DNA of 64,000 nucleotides. Origin: Chitinophagaceae bacterium 26-R-25 (GTDB lineage Bacteria; Bacteroidota; Bacteroidia; Chitinophagales; Chitinophagaceae). Within the stretch, counting starts at the first letter, position 1. Each line of letters starts with the position of its first letter. Location: positions 248,001 to 312,000 of the forward strand of contig JARWSJ010000002.1 in assembly GCA_029906195.1 (NCBI GenBank), written 5' to 3'. The position numbers and the translations under genes are program-made. This document shows positions 43,792 to 52,489 of this stretch, in pieces. A model generated the notes under the pieces. It made no database searches. It was not told where the DNA came from and was given only the letters and a program-made list of their open reading frames with translations.

Positions 43792-43898
43792 AACGCTTAA
43801 CGCCGAACGCCGAACGCCGAACGCTTAACGCCGAACGCCCCGATTCATGTCTTGATGAACCGGGCGTTCGGCGTTATGCGTTTGGCATTATGCGTTTG
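43792..43898. repeat. Inverted word-repeat element (word CCGAACG, period 7)
   Basis: Left arm 43792-43839 repeats gccgaac/gcttaac heptads; right arm 43861-43898 repeats gttcggc/gttatgc. The spacer is only about 20 nt. It sits between convergent genes and ends 2 bp before the murF-alr stop; GC-rich words here contrast with the AT-rich ones elsewhere. Confidence 0.85.
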
Positions 43899-43900
43899 AC

Positions 43901-46405
43901 CTATCCCTCCTCAAAATAAACCCTCTTCACTCTCTGTGAAATGCCTGTCATAATCTCGTAAGGAATTGTGCCTGCCCATTTTGCAACGTCCACAATGCTG
44001 AGGCCATTCCCAAACACCGTTACCTCATCACCTTCTTTTACATCTTCAATGCCGGTAACGTCAATCATTGTCATATCCATGCACACGCTCCCAATCACAG
44101 GTGCGAGTTTTCCGTTGATCATCATTTTCCCTGCGCCATTGCCGAGCCTTCTTTCATAACCATCGGCATAACCAATGCGCACCGTGGCAATCACTGTATT
44201 TTCTTTGGCCTTGCCACGACGATTATATCCAACCGTATCGTTTGGATGTAGATGCTTAACCTGCGCCACTGTCGTTTTCAATGCAGACACTTCCTGTAAT
44301 GACAACCTGCCCGTTTCTGCGCTGTCTACACCATACAAGCCAATGCCCAGTCGCACCATATCCAGTTGCAGATGCGGATGGCGCAGTATGCCCGCAGTGT
44401 TGGCAATATGCTTTATAAATTTATATCCCAGCGTTTCCTCTATGGCTGCACATGCATGCAAAAACTTTTCTCCCTGCTGCCTTGTGAACTCATCTTCATT
44501 CGGATCTTCACTTGCCGCAAGATGACTGAATACAGATTGCACTTTGAAAGAACTGTTTTTGAGCGCCTCTAATAATAGCGGTAACTCCAGTACGTCGAAG
44601 CCCAGCCTGTTCATGCCCGTTTCCAGTTCCACATGCACAGGAAAATCCTTGATGTTTTGTTTTTTTAAAAAGGAGTCGAAGTCATGCATTTCCTGGAATG
44701 AAAAAAGATCAGGTTGCAATTCAAACTGTACAATGGCATCATAGCTACTCTCTTCAGGATTCATTACCATGATGGGCAATGTAATACCTGCCTTTCGTAG
44801 TTCCACACCTTCATCTGCATAAGCTACCGCCAGGTAATCTACTTTATGGAATTGAAGCAAATTGGCCACTTCGTAACTGCCGCTGCCATAAGAAAATGCT
44901 TTCACCATTGCCATCATTTTGGTAGATGGTTGCAGCAATTGCTGATACACTTTCAGGTTGTTGGCAAATGCTTCGAGGTTTATTTCAAGCACTGTTTGAT
45001 GTGCCTTTTGCTCCAGTAAACGACTTATTTGTTCGAATTTAAAAACGCGGGCACCCTTTAGCAAAATGCTTTCATTGGTGAAATTGTAATGATAAAAGTC
45101 GCGTTTGAAAGCTTCCGTAGAAGGGTAGAAATGAATTTCAAGCCCTTCTATTTTTTCAAAAGATTTATGATGGCGACTGATGTGATCACCAATACCAATC
45201 AGGCGATTAATATGTTTTTCTTTCAGCGTTCTGGCTACAAGGTCATATAACTCCGCATCGCTCTCTGCACTTTGTAAAATGTCAGAAAGTATCAACGTTC
45301 TTTTTGGATGCTGCTGTTGTTGCGCAAGAAAATCCAACGCAATTTTAAGAGAGCTTATATCGGCAGAATAGCTGTCGTTGATAATAGAACAATTGTTCGT
45401 GCCTTTTTTCAGCTCAAGGCGCATAGCCACTTGCGTAAGCTGCTGCATGCGTTCTGCTATAATGTTTTGATCAACATTTTCATGCAACAAAACACACCAG
45501 CAGGTGATCGCATTTTCAATCGAAGCATCATCAATAAACGGAACTTTCAAAGAAATTTTTGCACCGTTATATTCGGCTTCAATCGTAGTTGAGTTGTTTT
45601 TCTTTACGATAGAACAAACCCTTACAGTGGCGCCTGTCTTCGTGCTCCAGTCAAACAATTTCATGTCCGGCCTGCTCTCTGCCTGCTGAAATTGATGCAG
45701 GTACGAAGCAATGCCCTCATTTATTTCTGAATAATCCTTGCAGTAAATAAGCGTGTTAACATGTTTGAAGAGCTGCAGCTTCTCATTTACTTTCTGGCGC
45801 ATGCTCATAAAGCCCTGGCTGTGTGCTTCGCCAATGTTGGTAAAAACACCTATCGTCGGTTGAATGATCTTCTCCAGCTTTTCCATTTCGCCGCTCTGCG
45901 AAATACCCGCTTCAAAAATGCCGAGATTGTTTTGCTCGTCCATTTGCCACACGCTCAACGGAACACCTATTTGCGAGTTATAGCTTTTGGGACTTTTCAC
46001 AATGTTGTAATCCGCTTCCAGTAATTGGTTCAGCCACTCCTTCACAATCGTCTTTCCGTTGCTTCCGGTGATGCCGATAACAGGAAATTTAAACTGCTTG
46101 CGATGATGAATGGAAAGTGTTTGCAAGGCAGTCAACGTATCTTTTACCTGAATGATGTTTGCGCCGGGAAGCTCCATTTCAGGCACCTCGCTTACTACAA
46201 AATTGCGCACTCCTTTTTCATAAGTTTCATGCAGAAAACTGTGGCCATTTCTGCGACCACCTTTTAAAGCAAAAAACAGTGACGTAGCAGGAAACAAGAC
46301 CTTACGGCTGTCTAGCAATAGCCTGTCAATGGAAACGTCGTCGGTTCCCGTTTGCAGTAATTTCCCTTTAACGATCTGAACAATAGTCGGAATAGTATAT
46401 TGCAA
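43901..46405 (-). CDS. murF-alr: MurF-alanine racemase fusion
   Basis: 834 residues. MurF part (1-460): GITGSNGKT (111-119, ATP loop), IFEAGISQSGEME, NIGEAHSQ, NDSYSADI; it adds D-Ala-D-Ala to UDP-MurNAc-tripeptide. Alanine racemase part (from about 470): PLP Lys502 in MAMVKAFSYGSG, VHVELETGMNRLG, NTAGILRHP, YGVDS and SVCMDMTMIDVT; it makes D-Ala. The fusion couples supply and use of D-Ala and is common in Bacteroidota. Frame, domain borders and lengths look intact. No ddl gene is nearby. Confidence 0.96.
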   Translation of the reverse strand: MQYTIPTIVQIVKGKLLQTGTDDVSIDRLLLDSRKVLFPATSLFFALKGGRRNGHSFLHETYEKGVRNFVVSEVPEMELPGANIIQVKDTLTALQTLSIHHRKQFKFPVIGITGSNGKTIVKEWLNQLLEADYNIVKSPKSYNSQIGVPLSVWQMDEQNNLGIFEAGISQSGEMEKLEKIIQPTIGVFTNIGEAHSQGFMSMRQKVNEKLQLFKHVNTLIYCKDYSEINEGIASYLHQFQQAESRPDMKLFDWSTKTGATVRVCSIVKKNNSTTIEAEYNGAKISLKVPFIDDASIENAITCWCVLLHENVDQNIIAERMQQLTQVAMRLELKKGTNNCSIINDSYSADISSLKIALDFLAQQQQHPKRTLILSDILQSAESDAELYDLVARTLKEKHINRLIGIGDHISRHHKSFEKIEGLEIHFYPSTEAFKRDFYHYNFTNESILLKGARVFKFEQISRLLEQKAHQTVLEINLEAFANNLKVYQQLLQPSTKMMAMVKAFSYGSGSYEVANLLQFHKVDYLAVAYADEGVELRKAGITLPIMVMNPEESSYDAIVQFELQPDLFSFQEMHDFDSFLKKQNIKDFPVHVELETGMNRLGFDVLELPLLLEALKNSSFKVQSVFSHLAASEDPNEDEFTRQQGEKFLHACAAIEETLGYKFIKHIANTAGILRHPHLQLDMVRLGIGLYGVDSAETGRLSLQEVSALKTTVAQVKHLHPNDTVGYNRRGKAKENTVIATVRIGYADGYERRLGNGAGKMMINGKLAPVIGSVCMDMTMIDVTGIEDVKEGDEVTVFGNGLSIVDVAKWAGTIPYEIMTGISQRVKRVYFEEG

Positions 46406-46526
46406 TGGTTCGATATTTTTAAGTAAGCAAAAGCATCATCTCCCTTCAATTTACATACCGGAAAATTGGAGTAGACAAGCGTACAGAATATATTCCTTTC
46501 TGCGATCAGGGTAGGTGAGCGGTAGA

Positions 46527-47486
46527 TCAATGAAGATCTTTCTGTTCCATATCGGGGTCCGTTTCTTTTTTCGCTACCGTAGCTGAATAAACAATCGAAA
46601 GCCCTATACACAGAATAATCACCAATAGCGAAATGTATGAAGGTATTTTCAGGTGAAAGATTTCTGCCAGCATTTTCAGGCCGATAAAAACCAGCACGAT
46701 GGCAATGCCTTGTTGCAGGTAAGCAAATTTGTTTACAGCGCCCTTTAACAAAAAGAACAAAGAACGCAAACCAAGCACCGCAAAGATATTGGAAGTATAA
46801 ACGATCAATCTGTCCTGTGTAATGGCAAATACTGCCGGAATGGAGTCAAGCGCAAACAGAATATCTGTAGTTGCCAGCATGATCACGGCTACAAATAAAA
46901 TGGTGTAGTATTTTTTGCCTTCTCTGTACACAACAAAGCTTCCGTTGCCATCTTCATGCGTCAATGGAAAAACACGTTGAAGGAACTTGTAAACCCTGTT
47001 GTTGCTCAGGTCCGGCTCTTCATCATGTTTTGTGGTAAACATTTTAATACCTGTCCATAACAAGATTGCGCCGAATATCCACAACACCCAAGTAAAGCGT
47101 TCGATAAGAACAATTCCCACTGATATAAAAATAACGCGTAGCAAAATGGCCAGCAAAATACCAATGAGCAAGAGCCTTCCGTAAAATTTTTCCTTTATGC
47201 CAAAGAAGGTAAAAATGAGGATGAAAACAAAAATGTTGTCAATGCTTAGCGACCACTCCATGAGGTAGGCGCTCAGATATTCAACAGCATGTTTGGGGCC
47301 GTCTTCAAACCAAACAAATATACCAAACCCCAAAGCAAGCACTACCCAGAAGATAGTTTGTGTCAACGCTTTTTTTATGGTCACTACAGCATTTTTTTTA
47401 CTGAGTAAGCCAAGGTCAAAAACCAGTGCAAGGATAATTACAATTCCAAAAACGATATAAGAAATCTGTTGTGGTGTCAGTGCCAT
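46527..47486 (-). CDS. TerC/Alx family integral membrane protein
   Basis: 319 residues, about eight or nine transmembrane segments. TerC blocks: SAYLMEWSLSIDNIFVFILIF, with the acidic residues in E-x-x-L-S-x-D-N, and ATTDILFALDSIPAVFAIT (DxxFAxDSIPAVxA). Relatives export Mn2+ or confer tellurite resistance; Alx in E. coli is a Mn exporter. Single gene; no ter cluster is seen, so metal homeostasis is more plausible than tellurite resistance. Confidence 0.93.
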   Translation of the reverse strand: MALTPQQISYIVFGIVIILALVFDLGLLSKKNAVVTIKKALTQTIFWVVLALGFGIFVWFEDGPKHAVEYLSAYLMEWSLSIDNIFVFILIFTFFGIKEKFYGRLLLIGILLAILLRVIFISVGIVLIERFTWVLWIFGAILLWTGIKMFTTKHDEEPDLSNNRVYKFLQRVFPLTHEDGNGSFVVYREGKKYYTILFVAVIMLATTDILFALDSIPAVFAITQDRLIVYTSNIFAVLGLRSLFFLLKGAVNKFAYLQQGIAIVLVFIGLKMLAEIFHLKIPSYISLLVIILCIGLSIVYSATVAKKETDPDMEQKDLH

Positions 47487-47566
47487 TCTGCTGAAGAGAT
47501 TTTTAGTGCCCGCAAAAATACTTATTTGAGTGCATGCGTCCCAACGGGACTTTCATAAATGTAATG

Positions 47567-47656
47567 AAAAAAGCCAATCAAAGCTTCGACAAGCTCAGCT
47601 TGACATTTGCTCGTATTGTCAGGCTGAGCCAGTCGAAGCCAACGATTGGCTTTTTT
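47567..47656. terminator. Terminator whose loop holds a GCTTCGACAAGCTCAG repeat
   Basis: AAAAAAGCCAATC (47567-47579) pairs perfectly with GATTGGCTTTTTT (47644-47656), a symmetric terminator downstream of gldG. Between them an inverted pair GCTTCGACAAGCTCAGCT (from 47583) and AGCCAGTCGAAGC (to 47639) forms a second, imperfect hairpin. The same repeat occurs at 52405-52469. Confidence 0.8.
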
Positions 47657-47670
47657 AAACGCTGCAAACT

Positions 47671-49374
47671 TTATTCCCCTGTACGGTACTTTCTTTTGCG
47701 AATGTATTGATATAAGGTGCCGAAAATAAACACCAGCAACAGAGGCAGCACAATGTTAATGATCTGCCATTTTGATTTTTCTGATTCTATTTTCTTTTTA
47801 TCCAGCAAACGAAGGGTATAATCTTTACTGCGTGCCTCAAGAATACCCGAGTTGTCCGTAAGGTATTCTAGACAGTTCGAAAGAAAATCCTTGTTAGCAT
47901 ACTGATATTGCGTAAACATATTCATGCCCAGCGGCAGTGGACCTTCTTTCTGTGTAACGCTATTTAATGCAATGTCACCGTCCGCGATCACGATCATCTT
48001 ATTATCCGGAGAACTGTTTGCAAATGCTCCGGGTCCTGCAAAGGCATCCTTTTGTGGTTGCGTAAGCCTGTTTGCAAAAAGCGATTGGAATTTTCCTTCC
48101 AGCAAAACAGCCACAGGAACATTCGCTTTGTTAAATGTTTTAAGGTCATCCTCGTTCTGAATGCTTTGGAAAGAAACTTTCGCCGGAGTGCTTAAAACCC
48201 TGCTATTGGAAGATGATGCCAGCAAAATTGTTTTCTTAATGCCATCTGCTTTCACCGTATCAATGCTGTTGGGAAATTGGGAAACTACATAATCAAGATT
48301 CTTTGCGATAGGGTGGTTGCTGTAATTAGTTAGCAACGGGAAATAGGGCCATGGCAGCAGCTCCATTTGTGGCTTGCCTCCCATGCTTCCCACAACAGAA
48401 GGAATTTTGTCTGCGTTCAGATCCTGCAAAAGTTCCGGATTAATACGCACACCATATTTGAACAGCAAATCTTCTATGTTTAGGTTTCTATCGAAAGCAA
48501 TAAAATCATTTTGTGCCCTTTGCAAGCTATCCATTTCTGCATACAATTCATCCACCATCCACATGATCTTTCCGCCATGCATTACATATTGGTCAAGCTT
48601 TACTTTTTGAATGTCAGTAAAAGGAACGGTAGGCTTTACAATTACAAGCGCACTGAAAACAGCAGGAATTTCGGGAAAACTATCGATCGGGAAAATGCGG
48701 GTAACATAATCGTGCTTCAAAGTGTTCTCGATAAAACCATACACATTGTAAGATAGCGGTTCACCATTGCCGGATAAGTAACCAACCACCGGCACGCTGT
48801 CCTGCGTGATTTTTTGAATTGCACGCGCAAATTTGTATTCAAGCAATGCTTCAGCATTATTAAGCGAATTAATACCATCCACTGAACTTTGACCTTGCAG
48901 TAAATCAATGGCAATGGCGCGACCTTTGTAAGTGATCAACGCGCCGGGGTAAACAAGACGTTGTTCCTGGCCTTCACCTTCCTTCACTTGAGCATGAATG
49001 TTCATTGGATTTAATCCCAATCTTCTGAGAGAATCCTGGAACTGCGCCTGTGCGCTATCGCCCAGGCCTTCACCTGGTTTTGTAAAACTGTATTGAATAT
49101 TTCTCTTGCTTACTTCTTTAAACTCCTGCAGCAGGTCCTTGGTGCTGTTGGCAAGTTTTTTAAAACCTGCGGGCAATTCGCCACTCAGAAACACATTGAT
49201 TGAAACCTTATCCTCTAAACCATATATCAGTTTTTTGGTAGGTTGCGAAATCGTGAACCTTTTTTCTTTTGTAAGATCCAGCCTGTAATGTACGGCAGAA
49301 GCGATGTAGGTAATTGCCAGTAAAATGATCAATAAAAACAGCCACCAGAGTTTCGTGTTAAATAGCTTCTTCAT
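47671..49374 (-). CDS. gldG: Gliding motility ABC transporter-associated protein GldG
   Basis: 567 residues from ATG 49374 (MKKLFNTKLWWLFLLIILLAITYI); 42 earlier open codons are not conserved. One N-terminal and one C-terminal transmembrane helix (IINIVLPLLLVFIFGTLYQYIRKRK) flank a large extracytoplasmic ABC-type-uptake-like domain (RYRLDLTKEKRFTISQPTKKLI, SVDGINSLNNAEALLEYKFARAIQKIT, VPVVGYLSGNGE, MVVKPT-like strand). With GldF and GldA it forms the ABC complex linked to gliding in flavobacteria. gldF is immediately upstream; gldA is absent here. Confidence 0.93.
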   Translation of the reverse strand: MKKLFNTKLWWLFLLIILLAITYIASAVHYRLDLTKEKRFTISQPTKKLIYGLEDKVSINVFLSGELPAGFKKLANSTKDLLQEFKEVSKRNIQYSFTKPGEGLGDSAQAQFQDSLRRLGLNPMNIHAQVKEGEGQEQRLVYPGALITYKGRAIAIDLLQGQSSVDGINSLNNAEALLEYKFARAIQKITQDSVPVVGYLSGNGEPLSYNVYGFIENTLKHDYVTRIFPIDSFPEIPAVFSALVIVKPTVPFTDIQKVKLDQYVMHGGKIMWMVDELYAEMDSLQRAQNDFIAFDRNLNIEDLLFKYGVRINPELLQDLNADKIPSVVGSMGGKPQMELLPWPYFPLLTNYSNHPIAKNLDYVVSQFPNSIDTVKADGIKKTILLASSSNSRVLSTPAKVSFQSIQNEDDLKTFNKANVPVAVLLEGKFQSLFANRLTQPQKDAFAGPGAFANSSPDNKMIVIADGDIALNSVTQKEGPLPLGMNMFTQYQYANKDFLSNCLEYLTDNSGILEARSKDYTLRLLDKKKIESEKSKWQIINIVLPLLLVFIFGTLYQYIRKRKYRTGE

Positions 49375-49406
49375 TCCAATATATTTTGCGGCGAACCGCT
49401 TTAGAA

Positions 49407-49432
49407 AGTTTTGAGTTTTAAGTTTTGAGTAT
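49407..49432. repeat. Half word-repeat (word AGTTTTGAG)
   Basis: agttttgagttttaagttttgag-like tandem words lie between gldF stop and gldG start, with no inverted arm nearby. Confidence 0.5.
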
Positions 49433-49441
49433 TGGAGATTC

Positions 49442-50176
49442 CTATGCTGCGCTAAATCTTCTCGACAAATTCCTCCATGTAAACACCAGAAAAAATACAA
49501 TCACGGACAGGAAATAAATAATATCACGACTGTCAACCACACCACGACTTAAACTTTTATAGTGGAAATCAATTCCTATCATTTCAATATAGTAATCTGC
49601 ACCCGAGGCAAAAACAGGAATGCGACTGATGGCATTAAAACCTGTGTAAACTATAAAACACGCAAATGCACTTATAATAAAAGCAACCACTGCATTATTA
49701 CTGAAGCTGCTGCAACAAATGCCAATTGCGGTAAAAATTGCTGCGAGTAAAAACAAACCTATGTAAGAGCCAACCGTTGCGCCTGTATCAATGCCACTCG
49801 TTTCAGAAAGCGCATTTACAGAAATCGCATAAATTATGGTTGGTAACAAAGCGATGATAACTATAAGCAGGCAGCCAAGATATTTACCCAATATCACCTG
49901 TTTATAAGAAACGGGACTTGTTTGCAAAATTTCATAAGTGCCTGTTTTAAATTCCTCCGCAAAACTTCTCATGGTTATTGCAGGAATCAGAAACAGCAAT
50001 ATCCAGGGAGCGAGATTAAAAAACTGATCAAGGGTGGCATAGCCATCGTCGAAAATATTGGTGTCGGGAAAAACAAACAGGAACAATCCCGTTAGCAATA
50101 GAAAAATGGAAATAGCAATTAAGCCTGTAAGGCTACTGAAGAATTGTCTGAATTCTTTAATACAAATTGGCCACAT
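49442..50176 (-). CDS. gldF: Gliding motility ABC transporter permease GldF
   Basis: 244 residues from ATG 50176 (MWPICIKEFRQFFSSLTGLI); a TTG three codons earlier is rejected. Six transmembrane segments of the ABC-2 permease type, with LAPWILLFLIPAITMRSFAEEFKTGTYEILQTSPVSYKQVILGKYLG, the conserved coupling region. It starts the gldF-gldG pair, with a 67-bp gap partly filled by a half word-repeat. Confidence 0.93.
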   Translation of the reverse strand: MWPICIKEFRQFFSSLTGLIAISIFLLLTGLFLFVFPDTNIFDDGYATLDQFFNLAPWILLFLIPAITMRSFAEEFKTGTYEILQTSPVSYKQVILGKYLGCLLIVIIALLPTIIYAISVNALSETSGIDTGATVGSYIGLFLLAAIFTAIGICCSSFSNNAVVAFIISAFACFIVYTGFNAISRIPVFASGADYYIEMIGIDFHYKSLSRGVVDSRDIIYFLSVIVFFLVFTWRNLSRRFSAA

Positions 50177-50185
50177 AGGAGTCAA

Positions 50186-50455
50186 AAATAAGATTTACAG
50201 AGTACAGAAATACAAGTATATTTTAAATACATATAGATTATAAACGATTTATATGCGTATTTATTAAAGTAAGTGAGTAGAATAAGTAGAAAAAAATGGA
50301 CATAAAAAAAGGCTCGAATGTAGATTTACCTTATATTCGCTGAATACTTAACTATTACTTAACACCTTTCCTACGATATAATTTACGGTTTTGATTAATA
50401 AAAATATTATCCAAAACCAACTGCTATAATTCCGCCGCCCAGGCGGAATTTTTTT
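50186..50455 (+). ncRNA. Candidate small RNA with orphan terminator
   Basis: No gene ends on the plus strand here, yet a strong plus-strand terminator is present: AATTCCGCC (50428-50436) with GGCGGAATT (50442-50450) and seven T (50449-50455). A second hairpin, GGTTTTG/CCAAAACC-like (about 50389-50417), precedes it. The only frame is a 15-codon ORF from about 50296. The exact 5' end and promoter are not visible. Coordinates are the spacer limit, so treat them as outer bounds. Confidence 0.3.
50428..50455 (+). terminator. Orphan rho-independent terminator
   Basis: A 9-bp GC-containing stem with a 5-nt loop and a T tail (AATTTTTTT). It stops plus-strand transcripts with no upstream gene closer than about 6.7 kb on that strand. 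The rest of the 50177-50639 gap holds AT-rich sequence, a half word-repeat and the pirin terminator. Confidence 0.8.
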
Positions 50456-50528
50456 ATCTGTACCCTTTCAAATTGAGCTACAAACGGTCGTCTGGCCGAA
50501 ATAAATTCAAGTAGATAAACACCAAAGC

Positions 50529-50560
50529 TTTTTTACTTTTTACTTTTTCCTTTTTGATTT
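50529..50560. repeat. Half word-repeat (word TTTTTAC, period 7)
   Basis: ttttttactttttactttttcctttttgattt: tandem heptads with no opposite arm nearby; 18 bp before the pirin terminator hairpin. Confidence 0.5.
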
Positions 50561-50570
50561 ACTACAAGTA

Positions 50571-50612
50571 GCAAAAAGCCGCTCATCATTTCTTAACGAT
50601 TTGATAAGCGGC
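50571..50612 (-). terminator. Terminator after the first pirin gene
   Basis: GCCGCT-ATCA (50578-50588) pairs with TGAT-AGCGGC (50602-50612). On the minus strand it is followed by TTTTTGC. It lies 28 nt past the stop at 50640. Confidence 0.75.
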
Positions 50613-50639
50613 CTAAAAATCCCTAAACTATAAACAATA

Positions 50640-51491
50640 TTAATACGTCAGTTCTCCCATTTTACCTGCTTCAAAATTTGCAATGGCTTCCTGGATTTCA
50701 GGGAAACTGTTCATTACAAAAGGGCCATAACTCACCACCTTTTCATTGATCGGCTGTCCGCCGAATGCAATTAAGGTAACGTCTTCCAATGCTTTAAAAA
50801 CGACTTGCGTTCCTTCCGCTGCAAATTGTACTACCTGACCTGCCTTTATTTCATCAGCCAATATTTTCACTTTTCCTTCCATTACATATAAGCCCGCTGT
50901 ATAGCCATCGTTCACAGGCAGTGTAAATGTGTTTCCTGCTTTAACATTGATGTGGTAATAGTACATCGACGTATGTGTGGCAACAGGAGAGGTCTTTCCC
51001 TCATACTCGCCTATTAAAACTTTTACACGGCTCGTTTCATTTTCGACTATCGGTAAACTTGTGGAAGGATAATTTCTGAAGGAAGGCTCAAGCCTTTTTT
51101 TGTCTGAAGGCAAATTGATCCAAACTTGCATCAATTCAAGATTTCCGCCCTTTTCAAGAAACTGTTCCGTCGGTCCTTCACTGTGTATGATACCCGATCC
51201 AGAAGTCATCCAGTTAATATCGCCCGGATGAGCAACCTGGTTATGCCCTTTACTATCACGATGGAAAAATTCGCCATCGATGATGTAGGTCACCACTTCA
51301 AAACCAGCGTGTGGGTGAGGTGGTATCCTTATCGATGCACCCGCTGGCACCGTAGTCGGCACCATATGATCGATAAATATAAAAGGGTCTACTTGTTTCA
51401 AATTCCTGGTAGGCAAAGCCCTTTTTACTTTATTAGCGCCTACAAATTCTATCGAAGCATCTTCGATAGTGTTTATTATTCTTGTAGTCAT
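50640..51491 (-). CDS. Pirin family protein
   Basis: 283 residues. N-terminal cupin with metal ligands in PPHPHAGFEVVTYIIDGEFFHRDSKGH and SGSGIIHSEG (His, His, His, Glu), and a C-terminal cupin lacking that set. Bacterial pirins include quercetinase-like dioxygenases and proteins modulating metabolic enzymes. A second pirin is immediately upstream in the same direction, 92 bp away, with a chimeric word-repeat between. Substrate unknown. Confidence 0.93.
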   Translation of the reverse strand: MTTRIINTIEDASIEFVGANKVKRALPTRNLKQVDPFIFIDHMVPTTVPAGASIRIPPHPHAGFEVVTYIIDGEFFHRDSKGHNQVAHPGDINWMTSGSGIIHSEGPTEQFLEKGGNLELMQVWINLPSDKKRLEPSFRNYPSTSLPIVENETSRVKVLIGEYEGKTSPVATHTSMYYYHINVKAGNTFTLPVNDGYTAGLYVMEGKVKILADEIKAGQVVQFAAEGTQVVFKALEDVTLIAFGGQPINEKVVSYGPFVMNSFPEIQEAIANFEAGKMGELTY

Positions 51492-51511
51492 TGTTTTTCC
51501 TTTAGTTGTTT

Positions 51512-51588
51512 GTTGTTAGTTGATAGTTGTTAGAAGTCACCGAAAGTGGCAGCCCTCATTTTCAATTTTCAACTTTCAATTTTCAATT
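51512..51588. repeat. Mixed word-repeat element (GTTGTTAGTTG, then TTTTCAATTTTCAAC)
   Basis: The left part 51512-51533 has the word family of 2660-2720. The right part 51557-51588 matches the right arm at 3236-3268 over about 30 nt. The two parts are not complementary to one another, so this looks like two half elements joined. The right part supplies the stop codon of the second pirin (51583-51585). Confidence 0.75.
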
Positions 51589-52296
51589 AATCATCGGTAC
51601 CTCAATCGCCAGTACATCCGCTCCTTCAATTGCTTTAATCTCAACACCCTCAGCATTACTTACGCCAATAGCGTCTCTTTTATTCACAACCTGTCCGTTC
51701 ACTTCAATACTGCCCTCTATCACAAACAGATAAACACCGTTTCCTGCAAATTTTGGTACATAATTCAACGTTGTATTTTGATCAAGGGATGCCCTCGCAA
51801 AAACCGCATCCTGGTTGATCCAAAGACCACCGTCTTTTTCATCCGGACTTACTACGATCTGCCAGTTATTTTTTCTCGCATTGCTGTCAAATGTTTTTTG
51901 ATCGTAATGCGGTTTGATGTTATTGATTTTCGGGAAAACCCATATCTGCAAAAAGTTTACAGGCTCTGTTTTCGAAGCATTGTATTCAGAGTGATGTAAA
52001 CCGGTTCCTGCACTCATTATCTGGACATCTCCGGTATGAATGAATTTTTCATTTCCGGTTGAGTCCTTGTGTGCCAGGGCCCCTTTTAGTGGGATCGAAA
52101 CAATTTCCATATTGTCGTGCGGATGTGCACCAAAACCGCCGCCCCCGGCCACAACATCATCATTCAAAACCCGCAGTGCGCCAAAATGTATTTTGGATGG
52201 TTCATACCAGCTTGAAAAACTGAATGAATGATAAGAATCCAACCAACCGTGATTGGCATGGCCTCTTTCTGATGAAGGATGAAATACTGTTTCCAT
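51583..52296 (-). CDS. Pirin family protein (YhaK/YhhW type)
   Basis: 237 residues. Begins METVFHPSSERGHANHGWLDSYHSFSFSSWYEPSKIHFGALRVLNDD, the typical YhaK-like N-terminus. Metal ligands in GGGFGAHPHDNMEIVSI and GLHHSEYN. The C-terminal half is a shorter cupin. It is only distantly similar to the first pirin, so the two look like different subfamilies rather than a recent duplication. The role is probably oxidative-stress related or enzymatic. Confidence 0.92.
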   Translation of the reverse strand: METVFHPSSERGHANHGWLDSYHSFSFSSWYEPSKIHFGALRVLNDDVVAGGGGFGAHPHDNMEIVSIPLKGALAHKDSTGNEKFIHTGDVQIMSAGTGLHHSEYNASKTEPVNFLQIWVFPKINNIKPHYDQKTFDSNARKNNWQIVVSPDEKDGGLWINQDAVFARASLDQNTTLNYVPKFAGNGVYLFVIEGSIEVNGQVVNKRDAIGVSNAEGVEIKAIEGADVLAIEVPMIN

Positions 52297-52404
52297 ATAT
52301 TAAACTCCTTTTTATTTTAGTGTTTAAACATCAATTAGTGTACCAATGGATAAATAACCGGCAAAACTGCCAGCTTGTCGGCAAATATCCAACGCTCTAT
52401 GCAA

Positions 52405-52469
52405 GAGGCTTCGACAAGCTCAGCCTGACAGCTTCAACGGAGTGTCAGGCTGAGCTTGTCGAAGCCCTC
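52405..52469. repeat. Inverted pair of a dispersed GGCTTCGACAAGCTCAGC repeat
   Basis: 52405-52430 and 52443-52469 are inverted, with a perfect 24-bp stretch (GGCTTCGACAAGCTCAGCCT at the outer end) around a 12-nt loop. It is related to the pair in the gldG terminator at 47583-47639. It sits between the second pirin start and scpA stop. Confidence 0.9.
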
Positions 52470-52489
52470 GCTGTAAAATATAGTTGCTA

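Noticed and set aside
50296-50343. 15-codon frame starting MDIKKGSNVDLPYIR
   Set aside because: Too short to distinguish from chance and no ribosome-binding site stands out; kept only as part of the candidate small RNA.
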